Part shown: one piece after another, positions 16,928-26,385 of the stretch
How positions within the stretch are numbered: the stretch's first letter is position 1
How the letters are laid out: the number at the start of each line of letters is the position of its first letter
Assembly: GCF_026283925.1 (NCBI RefSeq)
Contig: NZ_JAPDPF010000012.1
Span: forward strand, 1-64,000
Length of the DNA stretch: 64,000 nucleotides
Origin: Dyella halodurans
GTDB lineage: Bacteria; Pseudomonadota; Gammaproteobacteria; Xanthomonadales; Rhodanobacteraceae
Direction of reading: 5' to 3'
Translations under genes and position numbers: made by a program
Notes under the pieces: model-generated
What the model was told of the DNA's origin: nothing
The model's database searches: none
The model's input: the letters and a program-made list of their open reading frames with translations, nothing else

Positions 16928-18582
16928 GCGACCGCCGCTGCCGCTGCGCGGCCGGCGACGCGGCCTGAAAACAGGCAGCCGCCCAGGAAACTGCCTTCAA
17001 GCGCACGGTAGCCATGCAGGCCGCCACCGCCGAAACCCGCCGCCTCGCCGACGGCGTAAAGACCGGGCAAGGGCTGGCCGTCATGGCCCAGCACACGCGC
17101 ATCGAGATCGGTTTCGAGACCGCCGAGTGTCTTGCGGGTGAGGATGTTCAGGCGCACGGCGATCAGCGGGCCGTTGGCCGGATCGAGCAGGCGATGCGGC
17201 TTGGCCACGCGCACCAGCTTGTCGCCGCGATAGCGGCGCGCGTTATGGATGGCCATCACCTGGCTGTCCTTGGCGTACGGATTGTCGAACTGCAGGTCCC
17301 GTGCCTCGATCTCGCTGCGAAGTTTTGTAATGTCCAGCCATTGATTGCCCGCCAGCGCATTCATGCCGTCGACGAGCTCTTCCAGCGTGTTGCGTACGAT
17401 GAAGTCGCGGCCGTGCTGCTTGAATGCCTCCACCGGCGCAGGCGCCCCCTTGCCGACGGCACGCTTGGCCACCTGGCGCCAACTCCTGCCGGTAAGGTCG
17501 GGATTCTGCTCCGAGCCGGACAGCGCGAACTCGCGCCGGATAATCTGCTGGTCGAGCACGAACCAGCTGTAGTCATGACCGGTGCGGCGCAGGTGCTCGA
17601 GCGTGCCCAGCGTGTCGAAACCAGGCCATAGCGGGCCGGGCAGGCGCTTGCCCGTGGCATCAAACCATAGCGAGGACGGTCCGGGCAGGATGCGGATCGC
17701 GTGCATCGGCCAGATCGGGTTCCAGTTCTCGATGCCTTCGACGTAGTGCCACATGCGATCGCGGTTGATCAGCCGGGCGCCTGCCGTTTCGCTGATGCCA
17801 AGCATGCGGCCATCCACATGCGCAGGCACGCCGCACAGCATGTGGCCAGGCGGCGCGCCCATGCGTTCGGGCCAGTTGCGTCGCACCAGCTCATGATTGC
17901 CGCCGATACCACCCGAGGCGACTATCACGGCTTGCGCGCGCAGCTCGAAAGCCTGCGTGACGTCGCGCGAGCTGGGCTTGCCGCGCTCCATGGAGTCGGG
18001 CGCAAGCACGCTGCCGCGAACGCCGACCACCACGCCTTGTGCAACCAGCAATTCGTCCACGCGGTGGCGAAAGCCGAAGTGCAGCAGGCCCCTGGCCTGG
18101 GCCGCGCGCGCACGCCGCACGAACGGTTCGAGCACGCCCGGGCCGGTGCCCCAGGTGACATGAAAGCGGGGCACCGAATTGCCATGGCCGATGGCACCAT
18201 GCCCGCCGCGCTCGGCCCAGCCCACCACGGGAAACCAGCGCATGCCCATGGCGTGCAGCCAGCGGCGCTTTTCACCGGCGGCGAAATCGACGTAGGCCTC
18301 GGCCCAGCGTCGTGGCCAATGGTCTTCCGGGCGATCGAACGCGGCCGTGCCCATCCAGTCGGCCAGCGCCAGCGCGTGCGAATCGCGCACGCCCATGCGC
18401 CGTTGTTCCGGCGAATCCACGAAGAACAATCCGCCGAACGACCAGAACGCCTGTCCCCCCAGGCTTTGTTCCGGCTCCTGCTCCAGCACCAGTACGCGCT
18501 TGCCTGCATCGGTCAGCTCGGTGGCGGCGGCCAATCCAGCCAGGCCGGCGCCCACGACGATGACGTCACACCCCTCCCGCAT
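16924..18582 (-). CDS. FAD-binding dehydrogenase (fumarate reductase/3-ketosteroid dehydrogenase-like)
   Basis: 552 residues. N-terminal dinucleotide motif CDVIVVGAGLAGLAAATEL, then LEQEPEQSLGGQAFWSFGG, and a C-terminal FAD-contacting GLYAVGEAAGFGGGGLHGYR with LEGSFLGGCLFSGRVAG. This is the FAD_binding_2 group annotated as FAD-binding dehydrogenase, related to 3-ketosteroid 1-dehydrogenase. Substrate unknown. The start at 18582 has GGGGA 6 nt upstream; the ATG at 18597 has no ribosome site. It forms a two-gene operon with the PanE-like gene, whose start overlaps its stop by 4 nt. Confidence 0.85.
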   Translation of the reverse strand: MREGCDVIVVGAGLAGLAAATELTDAGKRVLVLEQEPEQSLGGQAFWSFGGLFFVDSPEQRRMGVRDSHALALADWMGTAAFDRPEDHWPRRWAEAYVDFAAGEKRRWLHAMGMRWFPVVGWAERGGHGAIGHGNSVPRFHVTWGTGPGVLEPFVRRARAAQARGLLHFGFRHRVDELLVAQGVVVGVRGSVLAPDSMERGKPSSRDVTQAFELRAQAVIVASGGIGGNHELVRRNWPERMGAPPGHMLCGVPAHVDGRMLGISETAGARLINRDRMWHYVEGIENWNPIWPMHAIRILPGPSSLWFDATGKRLPGPLWPGFDTLGTLEHLRRTGHDYSWFVLDQQIIRREFALSGSEQNPDLTGRSWRQVAKRAVGKGAPAPVEAFKQHGRDFIVRNTLEELVDGMNALAGNQWLDITKLRSEIEARDLQFDNPYAKDSQVMAIHNARRYRGDKLVRVAKPHRLLDPANGPLIAVRLNILTRKTLGGLETDLDARVLGHDGQPLPGLYAVGEAAGFGGGGLHGYRALEGSFLGGCLFSGRVAGRAAAAAVA

Positions 18583-18813
18583 CCCACGTCCCCACATGGT
18601 GATTACTACAGACGAACTTAGCGGGTGACGGCGGGCCTTGCTATGTGCGCTGCGTCATTGGCGCAAGCGCGCCCCCGAAGGGCGCCAGTCCGCTGCCATG
18701 ACCGATGGCAGGGCATGACACCTGGCCCATGATCCGGCGTGGTGGGAGGCGCATGGTGGCCTCCAGGTCGCGCAGTGGCGCGCACCGCAGGCAGCTTCGG
18801 GGAGGCGATACGC

Positions 18814-19632
18814 ATGCGCATCAAATGCAGGGCTTTGGTATGGGCGGCGAGCCTCGCCTTGTGCGGCGCAGCGCAGGCGCACGATATCCAGATTCACGAC
18901 GGGCAGTGCGGCTACTCGACCGACTTCGATGTGCGCGTCACCCAGGACAGCATCGACTTCCGGCGCGATGCGGGTCATCCGGCCAAGATCGTCATGCATG
19001 ACGGTCACCTGAGTGTCGATGGGCGCGACGTGGTGGTTTCCGCGGATGACGCCGCGCGCCTGCGCAATTACGAGTCGCAGGTGCGTAGCCTGCTGCCCGA
19101 TGTGGCGGAGATCGCGCGCGAGGGCGTGAATATCGGCTACGCCGCGATGCGCGCGGTGCTGCTCACGTTTGCCGAGAACGACGATGAACGCCACGACATG
19201 GTGGGCCGGCTCGAGGCCAATCATCGGCAGGTATTGGCGCGCATCGACGAAGGCCTGGGCAAGGGCGTGTGGAAGCCGCACGACCTGGACGAGCTGATCG
19301 AGGGCAGCATCCAGCAGTCGGTATCCGATCTTGTTGGCAAGGTCACCGGCGCCGCCGTCAAGGCGGCGCTCAGTGGCGATCAGAACAAGGTGGCGGCGCT
19401 CGAGGCGCGCGCGGATTCGCTGGATCACACCATCGACAAGGAAGTAAATGCACGCGCTGACCAGCTGGGGAAACGCGCCGACGCGCTATGCCCGCGCCTG
19501 CATGCGCTCGACAGCCTGCAACAGCAATTCCAGTTCCGTCTGCAGGATGGTTCGCGTCTGCGCTTGCTGAGTCGCGAGCGTGACAACTCCAAGAAGCTGG
19601 CCACCACCGATGATCATGCCAACGCGGATTAA
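18814..19632 (+). CDS. DUF2884 (YggN-like) secreted protein, copy 2
   Basis: 272 residues. Signal peptide ALVWAASLALCGAAQAH, then the DUF2884 layout: early Cys (GQCGYSTDFDVRV), DDAARLRNYESQVRSLLPDV, long amphipathic helices, and a late Cys (KRADALCPRLHALDSLQ). The same order of motifs appears in the copy at 11826, including KAALSGDQNKVAAL against NAALSGDLQAAANL, so the two are paralogues 6 kb apart. The start at 18814 has GGGAGG 9 nt upstream. Function unknown. Confidence 0.8.
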   Translation: MRIKCRALVWAASLALCGAAQAHDIQIHDGQCGYSTDFDVRVTQDSIDFRRDAGHPAKIVMHDGHLSVDGRDVVVSADDAARLRNYESQVRSLLPDVAEIAREGVNIGYAAMRAVLLTFAENDDERHDMVGRLEANHRQVLARIDEGLGKGVWKPHDLDELIEGSIQQSVSDLVGKVTGAAVKAALSGDQNKVAALEARADSLDHTIDKEVNARADQLGKRADALCPRLHALDSLQQQFQFRLQDGSRLRLLSRERDNSKKLATTDDHANAD

Positions 19633-19712
19633 GCTTGCCGACAGGCTTGCGACGAAAGGCTGAGCGCAGGACTGCTAGGCTTCGTGGGTTCATCACGCAC
19701 GAGTCCTAGTCC

Positions 19713-20546
19713 ATGCACGAATTCCTCGCACGCCTGCCCCTTTCCGCCGGCGCGATCGATACTCTCATTCATCTGGCCACCGCCTTGCTGTTGCTGCTCG
19801 TCGGCCTGTGGCTGGCAGCACGCGTGGCGAACTTCGCCCGGCGCGCGATGCGCCGCGCCAGGGTGGACGAGACCCTCAGCGGATTTCTGCGCAACCTGAT
19901 CAATGGCGTGCTGATCGCCCTGTTGATCGTGATGGCTTTGCAGGAAATCGGCGTGCCGCCCGCACCGCTGCTTGCTGCCCTGGGCGCGGGCGGACTGGCC
20001 ATTGGCCTCGCGCTGCAGGGTTCGCTGAGCAATCTCGCGTGGGGCGTGTTGTTGATTATTTTTCGTCCATTCCGCGTGGGCGACTTCATCCATGCGGGCG
20101 GGATCGATGGCACCGTCGAGAGCGTCAGCCTCATGCACACGCTGCTGGTGATGCCGGACAACCGCGAAGCGGTGGTGCCCAATGCCAAGATCGGCTCGGA
20201 CGCGATCATCAACTTCAACCGGCGCGGCACGCGGCGCTTCGAGCTGAAGGTGGGCATCGGCTACAAGGACGATATCGGCAAGGCGATGGACGTGGTGCGC
20301 CAGCTGTTTGCCGCCGACGCGCGCATCCTGCAGGACCCTGCGCCGGGCATCTGGACCGAAAGCCTGGGTGAGAACGCCGTGGTGCTGGTGCTGCGCGCGT
20401 TCACCCGCAGCGGCGACATCTGGGCGGCGCAGACCGATTTGCTGCGGGCGCTGAAGGAACGCTTCGAAGCCGAGGGCATCAGCATCCCGTCGCCCCAGCG
20501 CGTGCTGACCGTGGTGCGCGGGCCCATGGCCGGGCAGGCCGGCTGA
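19713..20546 (+). CDS. Small-conductance mechanosensitive channel, MscS family
   Basis: 277 residues: three N-terminal transmembrane helices, the pore-lining TM3 with Gly/Ala packing (LLAALGAGGLAIGLALQGSL), the conserved beta domain RPFRVGDFIHAGGIDGTVES and the C-terminal cytoplasmic vestibule. The length matches the E. coli MscS type (286 residues). It should open on hypo-osmotic shock to release solutes. There is no clear ribosome site before the ATG at 19713, but the protein begins as MscS proteins do. It is monocistronic. Confidence 0.93.
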   Translation: MHEFLARLPLSAGAIDTLIHLATALLLLLVGLWLAARVANFARRAMRRARVDETLSGFLRNLINGVLIALLIVMALQEIGVPPAPLLAALGAGGLAIGLALQGSLSNLAWGVLLIIFRPFRVGDFIHAGGIDGTVESVSLMHTLLVMPDNREAVVPNAKIGSDAIINFNRRGTRRFELKVGIGYKDDIGKAMDVVRQLFAADARILQDPAPGIWTESLGENAVVLVLRAFTRSGDIWAAQTDLLRALKERFEAEGISIPSPQRVLTVVRGPMAGQAG

Positions 20547-20566
20547 GCAGGTGAGGCCGGAGGTTT

Positions 20567-20598
20567 CCAGGGGGGCGCGATTTGCGCCCCCTGGTTCC
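20567..20598 (+). terminator. Possible terminator of the mscS-type gene
   Basis: CCAGGGGGGCGC (20567-20578) pairs with GCGCCCCCTGG (20584-20594) with one bulged G and loop GATTT. The tail TTCCC is weak in T, so termination strength is uncertain. Confidence 0.45.
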
Positions 20599-20780
20599 CA
20601 TCCAGGTCGACCGGCCTTGGTCATCAGCAGCGGATCGTGGCCGCAGGCGATGCATACGTATGCGAATGGTGGATTCAAACGATCCAAAAGCGACCGAAAA
20701 GGGGTCTCGTTCGCTATGATTAAAGCCTTACGCGGCCGTCATCCCCGCACGGCACGCCATCGCCATCCGTAGGAGAAACC

Positions 20781-22478
20781 ATGGCCGACCTTAAAGAAGC
20801 ACGCGTTCCCGATATCGGTAGCGAGAATGTGCCGGTGATCGAAGTGCTGGTGAAGCCCGGTGACAGGGTCGCCAAGGAGCAGGGTCTGGTCACCCTGGAG
20901 TCGGACAAGGCGACCATGGAAGTCCCGGCGCCGTTCGCTGGCATCGTCAAGGAAATGAAGCTCAAGGTCGGCGACGAAGCGTCCGAAGGCACCTTGATCG
21001 CCATCATCGAAGTGGAAGCCGAAGGCGCCGCTGCGCCCGCGCCGACCGCCGCGCCGGCCAAGGCCGAAGCGCCCGCCAAGGCTGCTCCCGCGCCCGCGCC
21101 CGCTCCCGCTCCGGCTCCGGCACCTGCCGCCGCACCTGCCGCCAGCGGCGGTGTGCGCGAGGTGCTGGTACCCGATATCGGCAGCACCGAGGTGCCGGTG
21201 ATTGAAATCCTGGTGAAGGTCGGCGACACCATCGCCAAGGACCAGGGCCTGATCACGCTGGAATCGGACAAGGCGACCATGGAAGTGCCCGCGCCGTTCG
21301 CCGGCGTGGTCAAGGAAATCAAGGTCAAGCTCGGCGACGAACTCTCCGAAGGCAGCCTGATCGCCCTGGTCGAAGCCGCTGGTGGTGCGCCTGCCGCCGC
21401 GCCGGCGCCGCAGGCGGCAGCTCCTGCCAAGGTGGCTGCGCCCCAGGTCGAAGAGAAGCCCGCCCCGGTCGGTGGTCGCGCCGTACTGCCGGGCAACCCC
21501 CCGGAAGGCGACGTGCCGCCCTCGGTACGCCCGCCGTTCGATTCGGGCATCATCATGCCCGGCGACGCCCCCTATGCCAGTCCCGCCATCCGCGCTTTTG
21601 CCCGCGAGCTGGGCGTGGATGTGCAGCAAGTCAAGGGCAGCGGCCGCGGCGGCCGCATCCAGCGTGAGGACATCAGCGCCTATGTGAAGCACGCGCTGGC
21701 CTCGGGCGCGCGTCCGACCAGCGCACCGGTGGCGGCCGGCGGTGGTCTCAACCTGCTGCCGTGGCCGAAGATCGACTTCGCCAAGTTCGGCGAGGTCGAA
21801 GAGAAGCCGCTGTCGCGCATCCAGAAGATTTCCGGCGCCAACCTGGCGCGCAACTGGGCGATGATTCCGCACGTCACCCAGCACGAAGACGCCGACATCA
21901 CCGAGCTGGAAGCGTTCCGCAAGAAGCTGGGCGAAGAGAACAAGGACCTCAAGATCACGCCGCTGGTGTTCCAGATCAAGGCGGTGGTCTCGGCGCTGAA
22001 GAAATTCCCGCAGTTCAACGCCTCGCTCGACGAAAGTGGCGAGAAGCTGATCCTCAAGAAGTACTTCCACATCGGCATCGCGGTGGACACGCCCGATGGC
22101 CTGGTGGTACCGGTGATCCGCGACTGCGACAAGAAGAGCCTGCTCGAACTGGCGGCGGAACTTGGCGAGATCTCCAAGAAGGCGCGCGACAAGAAGCTCG
22201 GTCCGGCCGAAATGTCCGGCGGCTGCTTCTCCATCTCCTCGCTCGGTGGCATCGGCGGCACCGCGTTCACGCCGATCGTCAACGCGCCGGAAGTGGCCAT
22301 CCTCGGCGTCTCCAAGGCGCAGACCAAGCCGGTATGGAACGGCAAGGAATTCGCGCCGCGCCTGGTGCTGCCGCTGTCGCTCAGCTACGACCACCGCGTG
22401 ATCGACGGCGCGCTCGCCGCGCGCTTCGCCGCCTTCCTTGCTACCCAGCTCGGCGACATCCGCCGCCTGCTGCTCTGA
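20781..22478 (+). CDS. aceF: Pyruvate dehydrogenase E2, dihydrolipoamide acetyltransferase
   Basis: 565 residues, core of the pyruvate dehydrogenase complex. Two lipoyl domains carry the modified lysines in [10 protein letters not shown] at residues 43 and 164, joined by Ala/Pro-rich linkers. A peripheral-subunit-binding domain spans about 264-302 ([17 protein letters not shown]). The catalytic acyltransferase domain ends with SYDHRVIDG, where His538 and Asp542 are the active-site pair. E. coli AceF has three lipoyl domains; here there are two, and a third is carried by the following lpd. A GTAGGAG ribosome site precedes the ATG. lpd starts 100 nt downstream. Confidence 0.97.
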   Translation: MADLKEARVPDIGSENVPVIEVLVKPGDRVAKEQGLVTLESDKATMEVPAPFAGIVKEMKLKVGDEASEGTLIAIIEVEAEGAAAPAPTAAPAKAEAPAKAAPAPAPAPAPAPAPAAAPAASGGVREVLVPDIGSTEVPVIEILVKVGDTIAKDQGLITLESDKATMEVPAPFAGVVKEIKVKLGDELSEGSLIALVEAAGGAPAAAPAPQAAAPAKVAAPQVEEKPAPVGGRAVLPGNPPEGDVPPSVRPPFDSGIIMPGDAPYASPAIRAFARELGVDVQQVKGSGRGGRIQREDISAYVKHALASGARPTSAPVAAGGGLNLLPWPKIDFAKFGEVEEKPLSRIQKISGANLARNWAMIPHVTQHEDADITELEAFRKKLGEENKDLKITPLVFQIKAVVSALKKFPQFNASLDESGEKLILKKYFHIGIAVDTPDGLVVPVIRDCDKKSLLELAAELGEISKKARDKKLGPAEMSGGCFSISSLGGIGGTAFTPIVNAPEVAILGVSKAQTKPVWNGKEFAPRLVLPLSLSYDHRVIDGALAARFAAFLATQLGDIRRLLL

Positions 22479-22490
22479 CCTCGATTTAAC

Positions 22491-22528
22491 TCCCTCTCCC
22501 CTCCGGGGAGAGGGTCGGGGTGAGGGGC
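22491..22528. repeat. REP-like palindromic repeat (CCCTCTCCCC family), copy 2
   Basis: CCCTCTCCCC (22492-22501), loop TCC, GGGGAGAGGG (22505-22514), then TCGGGGTGAGGGG. It sits between aceF and lpd in the same transcript, where such hairpins may shield the upstream mRNA from 3' exonucleases. There is no T-run, so it is not a typical terminator. Confidence 0.75.
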
Positions 22529-22578
22529 CGGGCTTGCGAAAACCTGGCCGGTAAGCGAACAAGAACAAAGGATTCCCC

Positions 22579-24363
22579 ATGGCAAGCACCATCGAAATCA
22601 AGGTTCCCGACATCGGCGGTCACGACAACGTGCCGGTGATCGAGGTGCTGGTGAAGGTCGGCGACACGGTCGCCAAGGAACAGAGCCTGATCACGCTCGA
22701 ATCGGACAAGGCGACCATGGAGATTCCCTCCAGCGCCGCCGGCGTGGTGAATGAATTGCGCGTCAAGGTGGGCGACGAATTGTCCGAAGGCGCGGTGATT
22801 GCCGTGCTGGAAGCGGCGGACGCCGCCGCGGCCAAGCCCGAAGCGCCAAAGGCGGCAGCGCCCGCTGCGGCCGCTCCTGCCCCAGTGAAGGCTGAGCCGC
22901 CCAAGCCTGCCGCGCCGGCACCACAGGCCGCGAACGCTTCCGGTCGCACGGCCGATATCGATTGCAAGCTGGTCGTGCTGGGCTCCGGCCCGGGCGGCTA
23001 TACGGCGGCTTTCCGCGCCGCTGACCTGGGCGTCGACACCGTGCTGGTCGAGCGCTATGCCACGCTTGGCGGCGTCTGCCTCAACGTGGGCTGCATTCCG
23101 TCCAAGGCGCTGCTGCACGCCGCTGCCGTGATCGACGAGGCCGAGGCCATGGCCGCGCACGGCGTCAGTTTCGGCAAGCCCAAGCTCGACCTCGACAAGC
23201 TGCGCGGCTTCAAGAACAAGGTCGTGGCCCAGCTCACCGGCGGCCTGGGCAGCATGGCCAAGCAGCGCAAGGTGCGCACCGTGCAAGGTGTCGGCACCTT
23301 CGTGTCGCCACACGAGCTGGAAGTGCAGACGGCCGAAGGCAAGCAGCTGATCCGTTTCGAGAACGCCATCATCGCGGCCGGCTCGCAGTCGGTGAAATTG
23401 CCCGCGTTTCCGTGGGACGACGAGCGCATCGTGGATTCCACCGGCGCGCTCGAGCTGAAGGACGTGCCGGCCAAGCTGCTGGTCGTTGGCGGCGGCATCA
23501 TCGGTCTCGAGATGGCCACGGTGTATGCGGCGCTCGGCAGCGAAGTGACCGTGGTCGAGTTCATGGACCAGCTCATCCCCGGCGCCGATGCCGACCTGAT
23601 CAAGCCGCTGGCCAAGCGCCTGGGCGGTAAGCTCAAAGGCGTGCACCTCAAGACCAAGGTGGTCGAGGCCAAGGCCACCAAGAAGGGCATCGAGGTCAGC
23701 TACGAAGGCGAAAGCATTCCCGCGACTTCGCTGTTCGACCGCGTGTTGGTCTCCGTGGGCCGTGCACCGAACGGTGGCAAGATCGGCGCCGACAAGGCGG
23801 GCGTGGCCGTCACCGAGCGTGGCTTCATCAACGTCGACAAGCAGATGCGCACCAACGTGCCGCACATCTTCGCCATCGGCGACCTGGTCGGCCAGCCGAT
23901 GCTCGCGCACAAGGCCACGCATGAAGCCCGCGTGGCGGCCGAAGTCGTCGCCGGCATGAAGAGCTACTTCGATGCGCGGGTGATCCCGTCCGTCGCCTTC
24001 ACCGATCCGGAAGTGGCATGGGTCGGCGTGACCGAGCGCGAGGCGAAGGAGAAGGGCCTCAAGATCGGCGTGGGCAAGTTCCCGTGGGTGGCCAGCGGCC
24101 GCGCCATCGGCATCGACCGCACTGAAGGCTTCACCAAGCTGCTGTTCGACGAGGAAACCCATCGCGTAGTGGGCGGCGGCATCGTCGGTCCGCATGCAGG
24201 CGACCTGATCGCGGAGATCACCCATGCGATCGAGATGGGCAGCGAAGCGGCCGACATCGGCCTGACCATCCACCCGCATCCGACCTTGAGCGAATCGGTG
24301 GGCATGGCGGCCGAAGTCTACGAAGGCACCATCACCGACCTGTACCTGCCCAAGAAGAAGTGA
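22579..24363 (+). CDS. lpdA: Dihydrolipoamide dehydrogenase (E3) with N-terminal lipoyl domain
   Basis: 594 residues. Residues 1-80 are a lipoyl domain ([10 protein letters not shown], lysine 44), followed by an Ala/Pro linker, then the flavoprotein. The redox disulfide is in [17 protein letters not shown] (Cys167 and Cys172), the NAD motif is [11 protein letters not shown], and the C-terminal base is HPHPTLSE (His567, Glu572). It reoxidises the lipoyl groups of AceF with NAD. The lipoyl fusion occurs in several proteobacteria, e.g. Neisseria and Xanthomonadales. It is cotranscribed with aceF and followed by a strong terminator. Confidence 0.97.
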   Translation: MASTIEIKVPDIGGHDNVPVIEVLVKVGDTVAKEQSLITLESDKATMEIPSSAAGVVNELRVKVGDELSEGAVIAVLEAADAAAAKPEAPKAAAPAAAAPAPVKAEPPKPAAPAPQAANASGRTADIDCKLVVLGSGPGGYTAAFRAADLGVDTVLVERYATLGGVCLNVGCIPSKALLHAAAVIDEAEAMAAHGVSFGKPKLDLDKLRGFKNKVVAQLTGGLGSMAKQRKVRTVQGVGTFVSPHELEVQTAEGKQLIRFENAIIAAGSQSVKLPAFPWDDERIVDSTGALELKDVPAKLLVVGGGIIGLEMATVYAALGSEVTVVEFMDQLIPGADADLIKPLAKRLGGKLKGVHLKTKVVEAKATKKGIEVSYEGESIPATSLFDRVLVSVGRAPNGGKIGADKAGVAVTERGFINVDKQMRTNVPHIFAIGDLVGQPMLAHKATHEARVAAEVVAGMKSYFDARVIPSVAFTDPEVAWVGVTEREAKEKGLKIGVGKFPWVASGRAIGIDRTEGFTKLLFDEETHRVVGGGIVGPHAGDLIAEITHAIEMGSEAADIGLTIHPHPTLSESVGMAAEVYEGTITDLYLPKKK

Positions 24364-24385
24364 TGCGCCAGCGCATCGCGTGAAC

Positions 24386-24420
24386 GCAAAAGCCCGGGCC
24401 TGACCCGGGCTTTTGCATTT
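24386..24420 (+). terminator. Intrinsic terminator of the aceF-lpd operon
   Basis: A 13-bp stem GCAAAAGCCCGGG/CCCGGGCTTTTGC with loop CCTGA; the arms supply A- and T-rich flanks, and ATTT follows. Being symmetric, it may also stop transcripts from the convergent gene at 24435. Confidence 0.85.
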
Positions 24421-24434
24421 CGGTGGCGGCGCGC

Positions 24435-25103
24435 TTAGCGGTCGTTGACGGGCAGGGCCGCGACGACCTGCTTTTCAGTCTGCTCCAGGTGCAATTGCGT
24501 TTGCGTGGTGGTGTTGATCATCTGTCGCACCACGCCGAGAAATTCGATCGGGTCGATATCCACGCCCAGCTGGATGCGCGTGCGCAACAGCACCATGCGC
24601 GGCGCATCGAGTGCCAGCATGCTGTCGTGGGTGACCCAGGTGGCCGCTTCACGCTGGGCCGCATAGGCGGCGGAAAACCTGCGCAGGGTCGCGGTATCGA
24701 TCCATGCCGCCGACTGGTTCGCCACGGCGACATCCCAGGCCTGGGTGGCGAACGTGGGCCAATTGACGCTCAACACGAACTTGCCCTGCAACGACTGGAT
24801 ATGCTGGTTGATCAGCTTGTCCGGCACGCCCTTGCGCACATCCGCGATGATGGCGTCGTTGAGCTCAGTGAGCGGCCCCAGGTTCTGCGCGTTGACCTGC
24901 TTGGACGTGTGAATATCGTTGAGGTTCGAACGCAGCTCCGCTTCGACCTGGGTGCTGGCGTACTCAGCCGCATGCCGATGGTGCGCCCGTTCGATCCACT
25001 GCTCGAGACCGAGTGCGGTGAGAATGCTCAGCACGATCATCAAGTAGTGCTGGGAAAATTCCTTGAGCGAATGCTTCCTGAGTTTCGGTACTTCGAAATG
25101 CAC
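24435..25103 (-). CDS. Single-pass inner-membrane protein of unknown function
   Basis: 222 residues. A short basic N-terminus (KLRKHSLKEFSQHY) precedes one transmembrane helix near residues 20-36 (LMIVLSILTALGLEQW). The rest is a helical, charged extracytoplasmic domain with likely coiled coil (AEYASTQVEAELRSNLNDIH). This plan is common in Xanthomonadales as an unnamed family; I cannot give a role. The GTG start is set by AGGAG 5 nt upstream. It is monocistronic and convergent with lpd. Confidence 0.7.
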   Translation of the reverse strand: MHFEVPKLRKHSLKEFSQHYLMIVLSILTALGLEQWIERAHHRHAAEYASTQVEAELRSNLNDIHTSKQVNAQNLGPLTELNDAIIADVRKGVPDKLINQHIQSLQGKFVLSVNWPTFATQAWDVAVANQSAAWIDTATLRRFSAAYAAQREAATWVTHDSMLALDAPRMVLLRTRIQLGVDIDPIEFLGVVRQMINTTTQTQLHLEQTEKQVVAALPVNDR

Positions 25104-25281
25104 GGCGACTCCTGTCCGAAGCGAAGCGGTAGCCGCGGAGCGTACTCGATTCGTGTCGGGTTGGCGTGTGGCCGTACCAGGGTCAGTGGTCGTGGCGCAG
25201 TCATGCCGTCACCGGGGTGCCGGCCAGTCTGGTCGAGCGAGCCGCATGACCGGCCTCTCGCCGCGCCCGGTGCCCTCAAGA

Positions 25282-25310
25282 CAAATGCCGGGGAGTGACC
25301 CCGGCATTTG
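25282..25310 (-). terminator. Strong hairpin, probable terminator of the secreted-protein gene
   Basis: A perfect 12-bp stem CAAATGCCGGGG/CCCCGGCATTTG with loop AGTGA, 26 nt beyond the stop of the leftward gene ending at 25336. The T-tract after it is poor in either direction, so it may act as an mRNA end-protecting hairpin as much as a terminator. Confidence 0.55.
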
Positions 25311-25335
25311 CGTTTGCTCGGGACAGCGCCAGCCG

Positions 25336-26385
25336 TCAGTTCGATTCGGTGAACTGGATCGAGGGCGTCGAGCCACTGGAGGCGGTGCAGCTGCCCAGGT
25401 TGAGGTTGTTGCTCTCGCCAGTGGTGCCCGAGTCAGCCACGCACGAAGGAGCGCTGCTGGAGCCGTCGCTCACGGCGACCTTCACCGTGATCGAAGAGCC
25501 GCTGTTGAACTCGGCTTCGGAGCCGCCGGCATTGCCGACCACGTTGAACTCCGACTCCTTCCACACCGTGGCCAGGTACAGCACGCTGTCGTTTCCGCTG
25601 GAGCTATAGGCCGTGGTGCCATTGGTGAACACCACCGTGTCCTTGCCGCCGGCGGCGACCGTGCCGCTCAGCTTCACATTGGCGAGCTGGGTGGCGGGCA
25701 CGTCGGGCGCGGTGGCCGCCGCGCTGTTCTTGTAGCAGTCGCCGGCGCCATCGCTACCCCAGCCGCTGGGGCAGCGGGTGCCGCCGTAGCCGATCAGCCA
25801 GTACTGCATGAACACGGCCGCCGAGCCCTGCACCTCGTAGTCCGGTGCATAGACGAACTGCTGCCAGACGGTGCAGCCGGAGTGGCCCTTGCACGCGGAC
25901 GTGGTGGACGAGAAGCTGGAGTTGATCTGCAGCGAGTACTCGTTGGTCCCCAGGATGCCGCCACCACCGTAAGCGGCCACGCCCACGCCCTTCTCGGAGG
26001 TCACGCCCGTCACGGTCGGGAAGGTGCCTACGGTCTGCGTGATCAGCGACCCGGTCTGCAAGGTGTAGTCGTTGCCGTTGCCTGCCGTTTGCGCTGCACC
26101 TGGCAGATGGAAGTGCGGCACGGGATGGGCGTGTGCGGTGATTTCCCGGCACGCCACCTGGTGCCAGATGACGCTCGGATAGGTGGCCTGGAAGCACCCT
26201 TCCGCCGGTGTCGCGACTTGCGCGATGTCCTGGCGCCAGCTCTCCCGCGCCTGTGCTTCCAGCGGGCCGACGATCTCGCTCGGCGGCTGGAGGGAAATGC
26301 CATTGGTTTGGGCGGCGCAGACAGCAGGTAGCGCAGCGGCGCCGATCAGGCCGGCGACAAGCGCCAGCGTCAATTTGGATCGCAT
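25336..26385 (-). CDS. Secreted Ser/Thr/Gly-rich protein of unknown function
   Basis: 349 residues with a signal peptide (LALVAGLIGAAALPAVCAAQ). The mature protein is beta-rich, with repeated Ser/Thr/Gly/Asn runs and six cysteines that could pair (SACKGHSGC, CPSGWGSDGAGDC, and APSCV with LGSC). The segment FMQYWLIGY sits near its centre. The pattern resembles secreted all-beta proteins of soil bacteria, but I do not recognise a catalytic motif or a named family. Start 26385 has GGGAGAA 5 nt upstream; the longer frame to 26796 has no signal peptide. Confidence 0.7.
   Translation of the reverse strand: MRSKLTLALVAGLIGAAALPAVCAAQTNGISLQPPSEIVGPLEAQARESWRQDIAQVATPAEGCFQATYPSVIWHQVACREITAHAHPVPHFHLPGAAQTAGNGNDYTLQTGSLITQTVGTFPTVTGVTSEKGVGVAAYGGGGILGTNEYSLQINSSFSSTTSACKGHSGCTVWQQFVYAPDYEVQGSAAVFMQYWLIGYGGTRCPSGWGSDGAGDCYKNSAAATAPDVPATQLANVKLSGTVAAGGKDTVVFTNGTTAYSSSGNDSVLYLATVWKESEFNVVGNAGGSEAEFNSGSSITVKVAVSDGSSSAPSCVADSGTTGESNNLNLGSCTASSGSTPSIQFTESN

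Noticed and set aside
20715-20720. TATGAT as the -10 of aceF
   Set aside because: The hexamer is good, but no acceptable -35 lies 16-18 nt upstream, so it is not listed as a promoter.
22486-24279. 597-codon open frame antisense to lpd
   Set aside because: It is an antisense shadow, with no ribosome site and no recognisable protein features. The same applies to the frame opposite aceF (20739-22613).
25063-26331. 422-codon plus-strand frame over the secreted-protein gene
   Set aside because: The minus strand has a signal peptide and ribosome site; the plus frame is Arg/Gly-rich with no start context.
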